A stretch of DNA of 24,010 bases from contig KN882611.1 of NCBI GenBank assembly GCA_000934455.1, positions 133,287-157,296 of the forward strand. Direction: 5' to 3'. The notes beneath the pieces are model-generated. The model saw only the letters and a list, made by a program, of their open reading frames with translations, was not told the DNA's origin and made no database searches. Within the stretch, counting starts at the first letter, position 1; the number at the start of each line of letters is the position of its first letter. Position numbers and translations under genes: made by a program. The DNA is from Apostichopus parvimensis (Eukaryota > Echinodermata > Holothuroidea > Aspidochirotida > Stichopodidae). Shown here piece by piece: positions 1-12,300 of this stretch.

Positions 1-217
1 CAGCTCCTACACAGTGATTACAGAATGAGATCATTTGAGAATGTGGGCCTGAGCAGCTCCTACACATTGATTACAGAATGAGATCATTTGAGAATTTGGG
101 CCTGAGCAGCTCCTACACAGTGATTACAGAATATCATTGGAGAATGTGGGCCTGAGCAGATCCTACACAGTGATTATGGAATTAAATCATTGGAGAATGT
201 GGGCCTGAGCAGATCCT
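1..217. repeat. 53-bp tandem repeat, truncated by the window start
   Basis: Units begin CAGCTCCTACACAGTGATTA at 1, 54, 107, 157 and partly 210. The period is 53 bp, with one 50-bp unit lacking three bases. The array probably continues to the left. Confidence 0.9.
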
Positions 218-2349
218 CTAAATACAATATAGGTCAGGAAGGGATCATTGTATCCAATGTAGTTGTATGCATCACAAACAGTGGAGTTTGGTAAATTGCA
301 TCTCACAGGGACTAAAGCTCTATAAAACAGAGTTCTGGTATGGGTTCTGGTATGAGTACTGGTATGGGATTTGGTTCCACTGTCGACATCGGTATCTCTT
401 CTAACTAAAATAGTTCAGGGTTGTAACCATCAGATACAATATTTACCACATCTTCTGATCTACATGCAGCAGTCATAACAGTATACTGAAATAAATTTTA
501 ACAATTTGACAGTCAAAAACAATGAAAATGCAAACATAGTTTTGTCATAAAAATTTAATGTTTAAGATTTTATGTTCACAATTATCGGCCTATTACATTA
601 ATCACCATGTAACAGTGTGTTGGCAGAATGTCTAGAAATACAAAATAAACACAAATATACAGACAGAAGCAAGACACCCCAATAACAATTACAATGCTAC
701 CAATATATGAGACAATCCAGAGATGGGCAAGACTTCATAGTCATCAGAACACATTACTGCTATCTATGGAGAAGATACATTTACTGATCCTGCTACTGCT
801 TAACTCTTCATGTTCACCCATGAATCACACTGGTTGAAACAGATTTGTAAGTATTCCAAGTAGCTGGAATATATCACATTTTAACAGCCTGGACAGAATG
901 TTAACAAGCAATGCATTCTGTGTTCGGAAATGAGCTCTGCATAGTAAATTACATGAGGACATGATGAAAGACTGCTCTCAGAATACAAGAACATGACCAC
1001 ACTAACACACAATGATGGCAAGTATTAATAATCTCTTCATATATTCTTATTCACAAAATTCTAAGTATTATCTTTAACTATTCTCAAATTCTAACATCTA
1101 CAAACATAATCTACCTGAATACTGTTTACAAAATGTTTACCTTGTGACAAAATAGTTGTGACTCTTAATTGTTTCATACAAGGTCACTCTCATATCAATT
1201 ACTGATTAATAATATAAATTGAATGACAGGTTACCCCAAGACTGGGAATTACAAAATGTTTGTGCAGTTTTTTCCTCTGGCAAGGAACTAAGTTTCCAGA
1301 GTAATTATTTCCATGCTGGTTTGTTTAAGGAAGTCAAACTGGAGGATATATTGGGAAACATTAATCAAGGAAAGCAAAATGTTAGGTTTAAAGAGAAGGC
1401 AATAAGCTTTCTGCTTTACCCGCAATATCAGTTTACAAAGTAAAATATTTGCCGCAGTGAAGCTCCCATTTCAACCAACCCATGGTAGACCAAACCAAGG
1501 TCAGCAGTAACCACTTTCGGGTAGAGGGGGGAGAGGGGGGGGGGCTGTCAGGAAATGAATACAAACTAATTCCATTTGTAGATTACCACTTAGAAGTACC
1601 ATAGAAATAGGAACTAAATATAATGAAAACAAGAAAACCCTTAATTATAGTTTAATACCTCTGTCAGTCCATAAATACATTCATTACCTTCCGTAACTCA
1701 AAAAAAAAAATAGAGAAAATTTAATGAGAACCTCATGAAAATTCTAGCTGAAATGGAAGAAAATTCTTTCAAAAATCTTAAAAGAAATTCAGGATTGGTC
1801 AAGCTAACGGAATGATCTCTGAAAAAAGTACATCTATAATCGGAATGTAAAACAGCAAAGAAGAAGTGAAATGAATGTGTTAAGTACAGTCTCAATGGTT
1901 TTGCAATTTGGAAAAAAATTAGTAATGATGATAACAGTCTTTTGTGTAGTATCCAAAATATCAACAAACCATACTTAATACCACAAAATGTTTTCACAGA
2001 CCATAGCCAATCTTAGACCTCCTTGCATTGTTTTGTAGTGGGTATATTTTTTTTACTAGGAGGAACATTCAAGGACTGGAACTCTTTGACCTTAAAGGTT
2101 CCACGGTGAGACTGTAGTAACAGCTAATACTACAGAATAACACCACAGTACATACATCGGAATTATTACATCAATCATTGGAACTGATTAATGTCATGTC
2201 TACACTCAAATATTTCATAATTATCTGCAAGACACCAACACCATTTAACAGTCAGTTTGGCAGCTCTAATATATTTTGAAATCCTAGACTGAAGTTACAC
2301 CAGTCACATATTGTTTAGTCTTTAGCTTCACATTGATCAATAACCTGAT
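218..2349. other. Non-coding 3' flank, no gene recognised
   Basis: No open frame here resembles a known protein and codon content looks like AT-rich spacer. Small local features are a GGTTCTGGTATGG-type short repeat near 330-372, a G-run at 1519-1544 and an A-run near 1699. A 74-codon plus-strand frame at 1219-1443 has no supporting motif. Confidence 0.6.
1519..1544 (+). other. G-rich tract, quadruplex-capable
   Basis: The tract is GGGTAGAGGGGGGAGAGGGG followed by further Gs, with at least four runs of three or more G separated by short loops. This is a simple sequence composition call. Confidence 0.6.
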
Positions 2350-3020
2350 ATCTAGCCAAGAGCACACACATGAGTCTGTAAGACATACCTAGTATGTAAA
2401 CCAAACCAAGACATGCAAGATAGAGCACACATGAGTCTGTTAGACATACCTAGTATGTAAACCTAACCAAGACATGCAAGATAGAGCACACATGAGTCTA
2501 TCGGCCTAGTTAGACATACCTAGTATGTAAACCAAACCAAGACATGCAAGATAGAGCACATGTGAGTCCGTACAGACATACCTAGTATGTAAACCAAACC
2601 AAGACATGCAAGATAGAGCACACATGAGTCTGTTAGACATACCTAGTATGTAAACCAAACCAAGACATGCAAGATAGAGCAGGCCTGAATCTGTAAGACA
2701 TACCTTGTATGTAAACCAAACCAAGACATGCAAGATAGAGCACACATGAGTCTGTTAGACATACCTAGTATGTAAACCAAACCAAGACATGCAAGATAAA
2801 GCACATGTGAGTCCGTATAGACATACCTAGTATGTAAACCAAACCAAGACATGCAAGATAGAGCAGGCCTGAATCTGTAAGACATACCTTGTATGTAAAC
2901 CAAACCAAGGCATGCAAGATAGAGCACACATGAGTCTGTTAGACATACCTAGTATGTAAACCAAACCAAGACATGCAAGATAGAGCAGGCCTGAATCTGT
3001 AAGACATACCTCCTATGTAA
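2350..3020. repeat. 61-bp minisatellite, about 11 units
   Basis: The core is GACATACCTAGTATGTAAAC followed by CAAACCAAGACATGCAAGAT and a variable stretch. The variable part occurs in three forms (ACACATGAGTCTGTTA, ACATGTGAGTCCGTA and AGGCCTGAATCTGTAA) that alternate along the array. One unit has an 11-bp insertion near 2499-2510. Minus-strand frames through it are repeat artefacts. Confidence 0.93.
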
Positions 3021-4949
3021 GCCAATCTAAGAATCTTCAGAAGCAACAAGATGGTATTACACATTTGAACATTCTCTCTCCATCTAAAGTTAAAACTATT
3101 GATAAAAATTCAATTATAAATTATGCATCACAAGGACACAGTCATACTGAAAATATGTGGATCCCAGGGATAAAGTCTTAAAGGAAGAATTTAGCAGAAT
3201 TTTAGTTTGATATGTCATAGTCCAAGGGTAGTCCAAGAACATACTTGAAAGTTGGTGATATTTCTATAGCTATTCCAGTTTTCAATTTATTTGCATTTAA
3301 AATATATAAAAATATTTGGAATGCTCCTTTAAGGCTATATTGATGATTATGACATCCGGTCCCAAATGTTAATGTTTGTATAATTTAATATGTTTTTCAA
3401 GTTCTTATAACTCAAGGAAAGTATGTTCCTTAAACTTTGTATAAACCACTGAGCATGGATGAATTGATGTCATTCAACAACATTTGTCTCTGAAGAATGT
3501 GTAGTACATTGCAAATATGTCATTTTAGGATATAGAAATTTGGGTTTTCCCACTGAATTTTGTGTTGCATCTGAGGAACTACCCTAATGGTCTTTTCATC
3601 AGAATATGTAGTCCAGTCACTACCATTGATATCCTAACTTGTTAAAAGGAACAAACATTTTATACAAATACATGCTAGAACAATAGTATTGTTTTTTAAT
3701 AGTTTACAGCATATCAAAATTAATTTTGTGCCTAAAGTTATCCTCGACAGAAGTACTTCTTTCTATTACTGTTAAATTTTCTTCAATGTTTGGCTAAACT
3801 GACATGGCAGGTTCTTACAATAAAATATAACTGGACAAAATTTATTATATATAGTTCATGAGCAAATCTTTCATCAGATCCAATTCTGCAGTATCAGCAT
3901 GTTTCCAGCCGGTCTTCTGTAGTACTATGATGTAACAGGTTGATATTAATTAATTTGGCTACAAGTACCTCTTATACATGACACCAGATCAATTCCTTAG
4001 TATGAATAACAATGACAATATAACAATAGAACACACAAATTCAACCCTGAATACACAATTCTACTCGCCTCTCTAACCCTCTCTGATAGTACCCTAATTG
4101 AGTACATTAATCCCATTATATGATAAACTGTCTGCAGACCTACACTATGTATATATTACAAGTCACATACATCCAATCTGCTGAATGGCCAATATCTATA
4201 CAGACCAACACAGAGGAACTGTAATGCAGGTTTACCTTCTCAAACTATATTTGAAAATTGTCGGACCAGCCAACAGTGATTACATATGCTATAATGTTTG
4301 CTTAATAAAATTAACATGAAAATATAATGAAATTATATGACTGAAAAAATGATGAAATATATTACAAACAAATATATCATTTTCATACATACACAATAGA
4401 AAGAGATGATGAATACAATAGATAAATTAACTTCTTGGTTTCTCTGAATCACAACATCATACTTTAAAGCAGTACCAGCAACAACAAAAATAAATAAATA
4501 AATATTCAAAACTTTCATATTCCAATCTATGTTAAATTCTCTTAGCTTTAAGTTACTTTGCCAAATCACACAATCCCCTTACCTCTTGGTACAACTCTAT
4601 ATATTAAATCTCTCGAGTCATACACTCACCTGATAATAAATATGCAAGTATCAGCCTGGCATGCTTTCTTGACCCTCCAAGTATATGAGATAAGATATTG
4701 TTCTGAAGTCTCTCAGTGTACATCAGATACATCCCATAACTATGATCATGTATTAAAATTTACTGCTATTCTTAAACCACCACAGGCACAGAGACTATAG
4801 TTCTTATTAAACAAGGATGGTATCAAATCTTTCATTTTTGCTGATCCATGAGGGGAGCTAGCATCTGATCATAAAGCAGTCTGTGATTCACAAAATAGGA
4901 ACTCAAGTGATAAAATATACCACAACTGACTACTTATGTTGCTACGGAT
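3021..4949. other. Non-coding, no gene recognised
   Basis: AT-rich single-copy-looking sequence without recognisable motifs. Short A/T runs (such as AAATAAATAAATAAAT near 4489-4504) are the only regular structure. Open frames at 4333-4569 and 4558-4800 lack any protein-like signature. Confidence 0.55.
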
Positions 4950-5160
4950 GTAATATACCCTCATGCATATGCATTTGTAGATGTGTGTTACATAATGCCG
5001 TGCATATATAAATGGATGTAATACAAGATCATGCATATGTATATGTTGATGGGTATAACATGCATCATGAATATGTATTTAAGATGAATGTAACATGCAT
5101 CATGCATACATTTTGTAGAAGGGTACAACATACCATCATGTATATGCATCAGTAGTTGTC
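4950..5160. repeat. Degenerate ~38-45-bp repeat rich in ATGCATATG
   Basis: About five imperfect units have the form GATGTAAYATRC-ATCATGCATATG-TTTGTAGA (units near 4948, 4985, 5015, 5050, 5090 and 5130). ATGCAT palindromes recur in each. The array is old and diverged. Confidence 0.7.
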
Positions 5161-6660
5161 TTTGTGCTATAAACAAACACCAATAGAAGGAAGAATATAA
5201 CATCTTCTGTCTGTTATACCTCCATGCAGTAAAAATAAATCCAGGTTCAATCTATGATCATGTAAGTGACAACATATTAACAGAGGAAATCAACATAAGC
5301 ATCTCAAGAAACCATTCACAATTAGTAGTATCACTGGCATAAACAACCAGTCTTTTTATCCAACCATCTTATAACATCTGCAGTTTTAACCAATGAGCTC
5401 CCTGAATGTGCAACCGCATTATTGAATACAAACAGTAAAACATACACTAAAATCATAGCAAATTTGAAGTTTGTTAGTGACAGCAACATGCATAGCACAC
5501 ATTGAATATGGCATTTAAAAACTGTTCTGCCACTTGTGATGTTGACGAGGACTTAGTGGGATTTAACAGAATATAAGCCAATCAACTAAAATGCGAGTAA
5601 TTCTCTTAATACGCAATCCAGTACTGAATTAAAGCTTGTTATGAAAAACTGCTCCTGATTAAGTGAGTATTTTAATCTTGTAATGTCAATCTTATATAAA
5701 ATATTTTCCCCAAGAGACAAATGGCATATGATGGCTGAATTACCTGATGCCCATAGATAAAATACTTTTTTTACGATTACATCACAAGTGAGATGATGAA
5801 TGATTAATATGTACTGAGTATATGTGCACATTACAGTCCTTCATTTAAAAAATCACGATGTATAATAGCTTTACCAGAAACATGACACCAACTGGCATTC
5901 AGAGGCAATATCTGTACACTGGAGAAAGAGCATTTAATGTGTTTTGTGTTCTTTTAATAATTTGTATGCCAAGCAACAGATGGTCTATTCCATTCATAGA
6001 TATGTCTCATTAGGTTTTAAATAATCTCCATCATTGATTTTACTGTTAAAGTAAAGTGTCTCAAATGAGAACTGCACCATCTGGCTAGCTACTAATTTAG
6101 CCGACAAGTTGATTTAGTTCAAAGCTACGCATTATCTGCATGCATTATCTGTATCGACCGATAGTGGTCAAATATTTCGTATTGGTAAAATTTACATCAG
6201 CTTCTGGTACTTGTCAATCCCTATTGTTTCACAAACATTTGTTATTTTTTAAAAGCTAACTTCATACAGTAAGCCTGAGAGCAATTAACATGCCAACTTT
6301 GTGTAAATGTTGCTTAAAGGGCTTCAAAACATGCTACGCTGGCCATTTCCTCCAGTGGCTTAAGGTTTGCTAAAGTATGACAACTTATGATGCCTTAACT
6401 GACCAAAGACAGTATTACCCAGCCTAATGTTATTAACTTGTGTAACAGCAGTTCTACGGACACCACAAAGTAGTGTTTTGCTAAGTATTCCTTAAATACC
6501 ATAAAGTTACGCATATGTTATGATTACTTAAGTATTCCTTAAATATCGTAAGGTTTACACTTATGTTATGATTACGTAACAAAATGGACATTCCACAGGA
6601 TATATTCAACATGTTTTCTGGCCAGTTTGAGGTTCAAACAGTAGTTATGGTTGCAAAGAA
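5161..6660. other. Non-coding, one short direct repeat
   Basis: No gene recognised. At 6482-6579 two 47-bp units (TAAGTATTCCTTAAATAYC-TAAxGTT-ATGTTATGATTAC) stand in tandem. The remainder is AT-rich spacer. Confidence 0.6.
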
Positions 6661-7088
6661 TGAATACATACTAAAGTTTTCAGGCAGATAACACAAAATG
6701 AAAACATTCAAAGCCTTCTTTGTTCAACACTATGACATACATGGATTTGATTAAACCTGTCAGTGACCTGGGTGAACTTGAAGCAACTTAAATTGACATG
6801 CTCTGTTTTTTCCATTCGATCAGTCTCGATGGAAGTTAATGTAATATGCTTTGTGTATGTTTCCATGTGTGGAGTGAATACATAATAAAGTTTTCAGGCA
6901 GATAACACAAAATGAAAACATTCAAAGCCTTCTTTGTTCAACACTATGACATACATGGATTTGATTAAACCTGTCAGTGACCCGGGTGAACTTGAAGCAA
7001 CTTAAATTGACATGCTCTGTTTTTTCCATTCGATCAGTCTCGATGGAAGTTAATGTAATATGCTTTGTGTACGTTTCCATGTGTGGAG
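6661..7088. repeat. 214-bp tandem duplication
   Basis: Two copies begin TGAATACATA at 6661 and 6875 and both run through AAGCCTTCTTTGTTCAACAC and ATTCGATCAGTCTCGATGG to GTGTGGAG. They differ at only a few positions (for example CCTGGG against CCCGGG, and GTATGT against GTACGT), so the duplication is recent. Neither copy encodes a recognised protein. Confidence 0.93.
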
Positions 7089-7289
7089 TGATAACGTAGC
7101 CGGCTTTTCTGTTAGGAAAAATACAGTAGTTAAAGGGAAGCATTTGAAAAAATTGCAGAGTGCACCAATGACTATCAAAGCATGACTATTAAAGCAAATA
7201 GGGTGTGTGTCTCACACTCTCACTACTGATTATATATGAAGACTTAGGACTACTGTATCACTGCATTGCCTATCTGAATAAGACCAAGC

Positions 7290-8130
7290 ATCTTGGCATG
7301 ATAAACACAGTCTACTGTACATGACAATACACACCTCCAACAAAGACAATAGGGGTCTAAATGTCATGCATCCACACACCAAGTATGAGAAGTATCCATG
7401 ATTCCTTCTTTTGAGATATCATGGTTAAACAGTTTCCAGAGTTTGTCCTCTTGTGACCTCAAATGAATTTGACCTAGGCCAACAACAACAGTATTCTTGT
7501 ACTCAATATGGCAAATCCATATACCATGTATGACAAAAATCAAGGATTTCTAGCATGAGATATCATGTTTAAAAGATTTTCAGTTGGACTGCTGGTGACC
7601 CAGATGACCTTTGACCTCCACCCAAATGAATCAGTTCTTCTATTCAATAAAACACATCCACATGATAATTATGAGAAGTATCCATCCCTCCTATCTTGAG
7701 ATATCCTGTTTACGAGGATTTCAGTGTTTGACATGTGGTAACCTCAGATGACCTTTGACCTCCACGAAACTACATGTTTCGTGTCCTCAATGTGACACAT
7801 CCACATGCTGAGTATGACAGATATCAATGCTTCCTCTCTTGCGATATAGTGATTTAAAGGGTTTCAGTGTTTGACTTCTGGTCAACTCAAATGACCTTCA
7901 CCAAAAGCCATAGAGATTTTCTACTAACTCTAATGCACCCATATACCAATTAAAAATAGTACCCATGCTTCCTAACGTGAGATATCATGTTTTACAGGGT
8001 TTCAGTTTGACCTCAGTTTGATCAGAGGATGTCCTTTGACCTCCATCAAAAACAATAAGGTTCTTCTACTTGATATGGGGCATCTACATGCAAAGCATGA
8101 AAAGTATCCATGATTCCTATCTTCAGATAT
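7290..8130. repeat. Degenerate ~120-bp tandem repeat with TGACCTTTGACC
   Basis: About seven diverged units run in the order AAGTATCCATGATTCCT, TTGAGATATCATGTTTA, GGTTTCAGT, GATGACCTTTGACCTCCA. Perfect TGACCTTTGACCT stands at 7605-7617 and 7749-7761. Related single copies occur in the MLK introns near 10280-10350, 13165-13310 and 18990-19275, so this is a dispersed family and not only a local array. Confidence 0.75.
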
Positions 8131-8249
8131 TGTGTTACAAGCTGGACATTACTCACACATACACACACCATCATGACTGCATAGGTTTCTCTTGTTGTCG
8201 AAACCAAAAGCGATAGTAACAATATCAATACAACATTACCTAAGACTGA

Positions 8250-8544
8250 ACCCACCTAGCTACCTATGAATATATCCTAAAGATCTGCTTGGTTCTGAGG
8301 AATTTCTTGTTAAAAATGTATTTACCTTGCTAGCCAAGGATGCAACCTCAAGCTCTCTTTGATATATATTGCAGAAAATACCTTGTTCACACTGTACCAC
8401 CTAGCAATTTAAGAATATATCATAAAAAGGAGCTAAGTTGAGAAGAATTCCTTGCTAGAACTGTAACATGTTGCTAGCTAAGGATGCAGTGATATATGTT
8501 TTGTTCATGGTAAGAGGATTCCTTGCTAGAACATCTATACCACC
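8250..8544. repeat. Degenerate flank of the 59-bp array
   Basis: Diverged copies of the 59-bp motifs are visible: CACCTAGCTACCTATGAAT, TTGCTAGCCAAGGATGC, AAGAATTCCTTGCTAGAA and GAGGATTCCTTGCTAGAAC. Spacing is irregular. They look like the older edge of the array, and keep the GAATTCCTTG form that the coding unit also has. Confidence 0.6.
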
Positions 8545-9127
8545 TAGCTAGCTATACATGAAGCCTTATGATCTGTTTTGAACATAGCTAGAGGAATTCC
8601 ACCTAGCTAGCTATACATGTAGCCTTAAGATCTGTTTTGAACATAGCTAGAGGAATTCCACCTAGTTAGCTATACATGTAGCCTTAAGATCTGTTTTGAA
8701 CATAGCTAGAGGAATTCCACCTAGCTAGCTATACATGTAGCCTTATGATCTGTTTTGAACATAGCTAGAGGAATTCCACCTAGCTAGCTATACATGTAGC
8801 CTTATGATCTGGTTTGAACATAGCTAGAGGAATTCCACCTAGCTAGCTATACATGTAGCCTTAAGATCTGTTTTGAACATAGCTAGAGGAATTCCACCTA
8901 GCTAGCTATACATGTAGCCTTAAGATCTGTATTGAACATAGCTAGAGGAATTCCACCTAGCTATACATGTAGCCTTAAGATCTGTATTGAACATAGCTAG
9001 AGGAATTCCACCTAGCTAGCTATACATGTAGCCTTAAGATCTGTTTTGAACATAGCTAGAGGAATTCCACCTAGCTAGCTATACATGTAGCCTTAAGATC
9101 TGTTTTGAACATAGCTAGAGGAATTCC
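8545..9127. repeat. 59-bp minisatellite overlapping the MLK stop codon
   Basis: Ten GAGGAATTCC anchors stand at 8591, 8650, 8709, 8768, 8827, 8886, 8945, 9000, 9059 and 9118, spaced 59 bp except one 55-bp step. Units carry CTAGCTAGCTATACATGTAG and AAGATCTGTTTTGAACATAG and differ at few positions, so the array is young. Degenerate relatives (AGAATTCCTTGCTAG and similar) extend down to about 8250. The top unit supplies the EFL-stop codons of the MLK gene. It probably lies in the 3' UTR. Confidence 0.95.
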
Positions 9128-9398
9128 TTGTGAGGATTATACTGTCTTGATGTCTGAGGTTGCATTGAGGCTGATGGGTCCATTCTCTGGTGGTTGTCAT
9201 CATCTAGTAAGGATGATGATGAAGGGCTGGGATACTGGTATGTTGAGTGTGTCACAATATAAGGAGGACTTGTTGATGACAAAGCAGGACTCCTGGTGTT
9301 GGAAGTTTTACGATGATGCGGAGAACGCTTAGGAGACTGGTGGTAAAATCGAGGACTGATGACTGAAGATGGTGAGGAGGTGGAGGCATTGTTGTTTC
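9115..9398 (-). CDS. MAP3K9-like: MLK exon E7: C-terminus and stop codon
   Basis: The coding part is 284 nt and ends with TAG at 9117-9115. The acceptor is TTTTATTTCAG. It enters in phase 1 and the split codon gives Arg. The product is Ser/Pro/Asn/His-rich (NNNASTSSPSSVIS, SPKRSPHHRKTSNTRSP, YPSPSSSSLLDDDN) and ends RQYNPHKEFL. A terminal acidic-aromatic end after a Tyr/Pro turn resembles the PYEIQQEFWS end of MAP3K9, which supports this as the true C-terminus. The last three codons and the stop lie in the edge unit of the 59-bp minisatellite, so the 3' UTR starts within that array. No AATAAA or ATTAAA was seen on this strand within about 1 kb below the stop. Confidence 0.9.
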
Positions 9399-12300
9399 CT
9401 GAAATAAAACATTGCAATTCATTATTTAAGTCTAACAATGTTTTATTTGGAAATCCTTCTGCACAGACATGATGCATTACATCAGTTATAGCTATTTCCA
9501 TCAACAATTTTCAGAGGCAGATAACACAACATGCAAAATGCACAAATCAAAATATGAGTTCACTTTGGGATAACGATGAAATATGGACCTACTGATTGCA
9601 CAAAAGACAAGAAGATACCTTTAATATCACACAGAAATTTCTAGTTTGAACACACAAATTAAATGGCTCACATTACTTGCTACCACCTTCCCAAACCCTG
9701 ACAACCATCCCCCACCATTTCCTCTTCCCCACCCTTTCCCGACCCCCATCTCCCCACCCCCAATATTGCTGGATTTGTAAACCAGAACATAAAAAGCACC
9801 TGTCTGGATGACACAATTACCATTATAAATGTCTGATACACTTCACAATGTGACAACTTATTACAATTACCATTATAAATGTCTGATATACTTCACAATG
9901 TGACAACTTATTACAATTACCATTATAAATGTCTGATACACTTCACAATGTGACAACTTATTTTTCACCTTGTGCATTATTCCTTAACAACAATTGGAGA
10001 ATTCAATCTCATTCAAAATGGTACAGTCAGTTTGCCAATAAGCCTCATCACTTCAGCCAAACTTTTTATGGAAGTTATGCTGAAATTCTGTGAATCTGTT
10101 ACTAAACTGAGTGCTGAGATAGTAGCTTGAAGAGTAATCATATCTAAACAGTTTGGAAACAGTACACCATTTGCAAGAATACCTGCAACACCATAAGAGG
10201 AGTGGGGAATCTCCCAGCACTTATTTACCATATCAAGGAAGTGGAACAACATGTGCTAAGTTCAGTTCTTGAGACATATTTTAGCACATCTTGACCTCTG
10301 CTGACATCAAATGACTTTTAACCCTACCAAACACTATTTTCATATATTAAATATGATAACTGTCTTGACATGGTCTTTCCCGGCTGGCATACATGAACAC
10401 ATACATATGCAAACCTGAATGCATGGAGCATATGCCTGCCTGAGGCAAACTATAAATATGATTGCTTATGAGGCCACAAATTGGAGTTCAGATGTTCTAC
10501 TTGCTGTGAGGATCATAAATTTCAATATGCGTCAAAAAATGTCAATGGCCAGAGTGATGACCTCTGACCTCCCGAGAATGAAAATACTCACGAACAAGTG
10601 GATCATCAACCGTCTGGTATGTATGTTGAGGAGTTTGCAAATGCCTGGCTGCTGGTCGTGGTCTTGATATGTCCAAAGTCTGAGGTCTCTCTGGGTGTTC
10701 TTGGTCATCTGTTAACCAAATCATATTTGTAACTTTTAACATAAGTCCCGGTTCAGCTATTAACCAGCAAAGTTATCAATTACAAATAATCTTCCATAAT
10801 TTAACATCAAACTGAGGTGTCAATGAAGCCTCAGCAACTCCCATAATGATCCATCCACTTCTCTTACACCATAATTCATCTGCAACTACTTGCTACATTT
10901 AATTTCATTTACAATGCATGATGGTTAAAAGTATAGTCAGTATTGCGAAGTTCGGAACACTGCGAAGTTCGGACACCCCTAAGAAATACACGATTTCACC
11001 ATGACAACCTATAGCAACAGCCAATTTCACGAAAAACTACGAAGCTACAGATACTTTCTCTCCAAAATGACCCGTGTGCAAGTAATTACTTACATATTTG
11101 TCAATAAAATGACGGAGATCTATGTTATAATTACTGAAAAAGCAACTGCGCCACCAGTTTTATCACCAGCGCCACACTGTGGGCCGGGTGTCCGAACTTC
11201 GCAATACTCTAGCAAAGAAAAACCAGTTCCACAATCACGAAGAATCTTCTTGGAATACAACGTGAAAACAGTTTGCAGGAAAGAAAGTCTGGCCATGTAT
11301 CGTAATATAACACACTTCTCCCACCATATCAAGTATATTTTCAGGTGATTTATACCAGAAGATATAGATTTGGGGTGTTTTAAGGCTTAGGTGTCCGAAC
11401 TTCGAAGTGTCCATGCTACTTCATAAATCAATTTATGGAGAATGACATCTTGAAACCCACTTGATCCATCTATCTATTTGATCACATTATGAAAATTATA
11501 TGATCAAAATATTTTTCAGAGGCCTTGAAACTATATTACTGCGGATGACATCTTGACACTACTTGACTCAATGGCTTATTTTATAAATTATAACATTGTA
11601 ACATTACTCTCTCCATCTAATAATTTTACGATGTAATACAACCTAGTCCTAGGTTATAACTTAGTCCTATTGAATTTATAGAGCATGATATCTTGATACT
11701 TCGTGATCCAGCAATTAAATTAAAAATAACAGGACATCTCTTAACTAATTCAAATACTACTTGTCCCATACATTTATATTATAGAGTATGATATTCAGAA
11801 ACTAATTGATCCATACATTATTTTATAGAGTGTGATATTCAGAAACTTCTAGTCCCATACATTTATTTTATGGAGTGTGATACTTGAAAACTAATTGATC
11901 CATACATTTATTTATAGAGTGTGATATTCAGAAACTACATGTCCCATACATTTATTTTATTGAGTGTGATATTCGGAAACTAATTGATTCATACATTATT
12001 TTATGGAGTGTGATATTCGGAAACAAATTGGTCCATACATTTATTTTATAGAGTGCAATAATTTGAAACTAATTGATCCATACATTATTTTAGGCGGTGA
12101 TATTCAGAAACTTCTTGTCCCATACATATATTTTATAGAGTGTGATAATCAGGAACTAATTGATCCATACATTATTTTATTGAGCGTGACATTCAGAAAC
12201 TAATTAATCCATATATTATTCTATTGAGTGTGATATTCAGAAACTAATTGATCCATACATTATTTTATAGAGTGTGATCTTCAGAAACTATTGATCCATA

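Larger units (their letters stand above)
9399..10591 (-). other. MLK intron between E6 and E7
   Basis: The intron is 1193 bp, with a GTGAGT donor and a TTTTATTTCAG acceptor. It contains a pyrimidine-rich tract (about 9686-9772), a 50-bp triple repeat, a relative of the TGACCTTTGACC family near 10280-10350 and an unexplained minus-strand open frame at 10013-10252. Confidence 0.8.

Noticed and set aside
1219..1443. 74-codon plus-strand frame as a small gene
   Set aside because: No motif, no splice context and no family resemblance; length is expected by chance in 24 kb.
2506..2927. Minus-strand frames with repeated LACLGLVYILGMSN
   Set aside because: Translation of the 61-bp tandem array; no non-repetitive part.
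2350..3020. CRISPR array
   Set aside because: Variable segments are only three recurring types, the setting is an animal genome, and there are no cas genes; it is a minisatellite.
9105..9332. Plus-strand 75-codon frame over the E7 region
   Set aside because: Antisense shadow of E7, which has family-matching residues and correct splice phase.
11001..11348. 115-codon plus-strand frame as a gene
   Set aside because: It lies within the inverted-repeat element, spans one of its repeat copies, and shows no recognisable domain.
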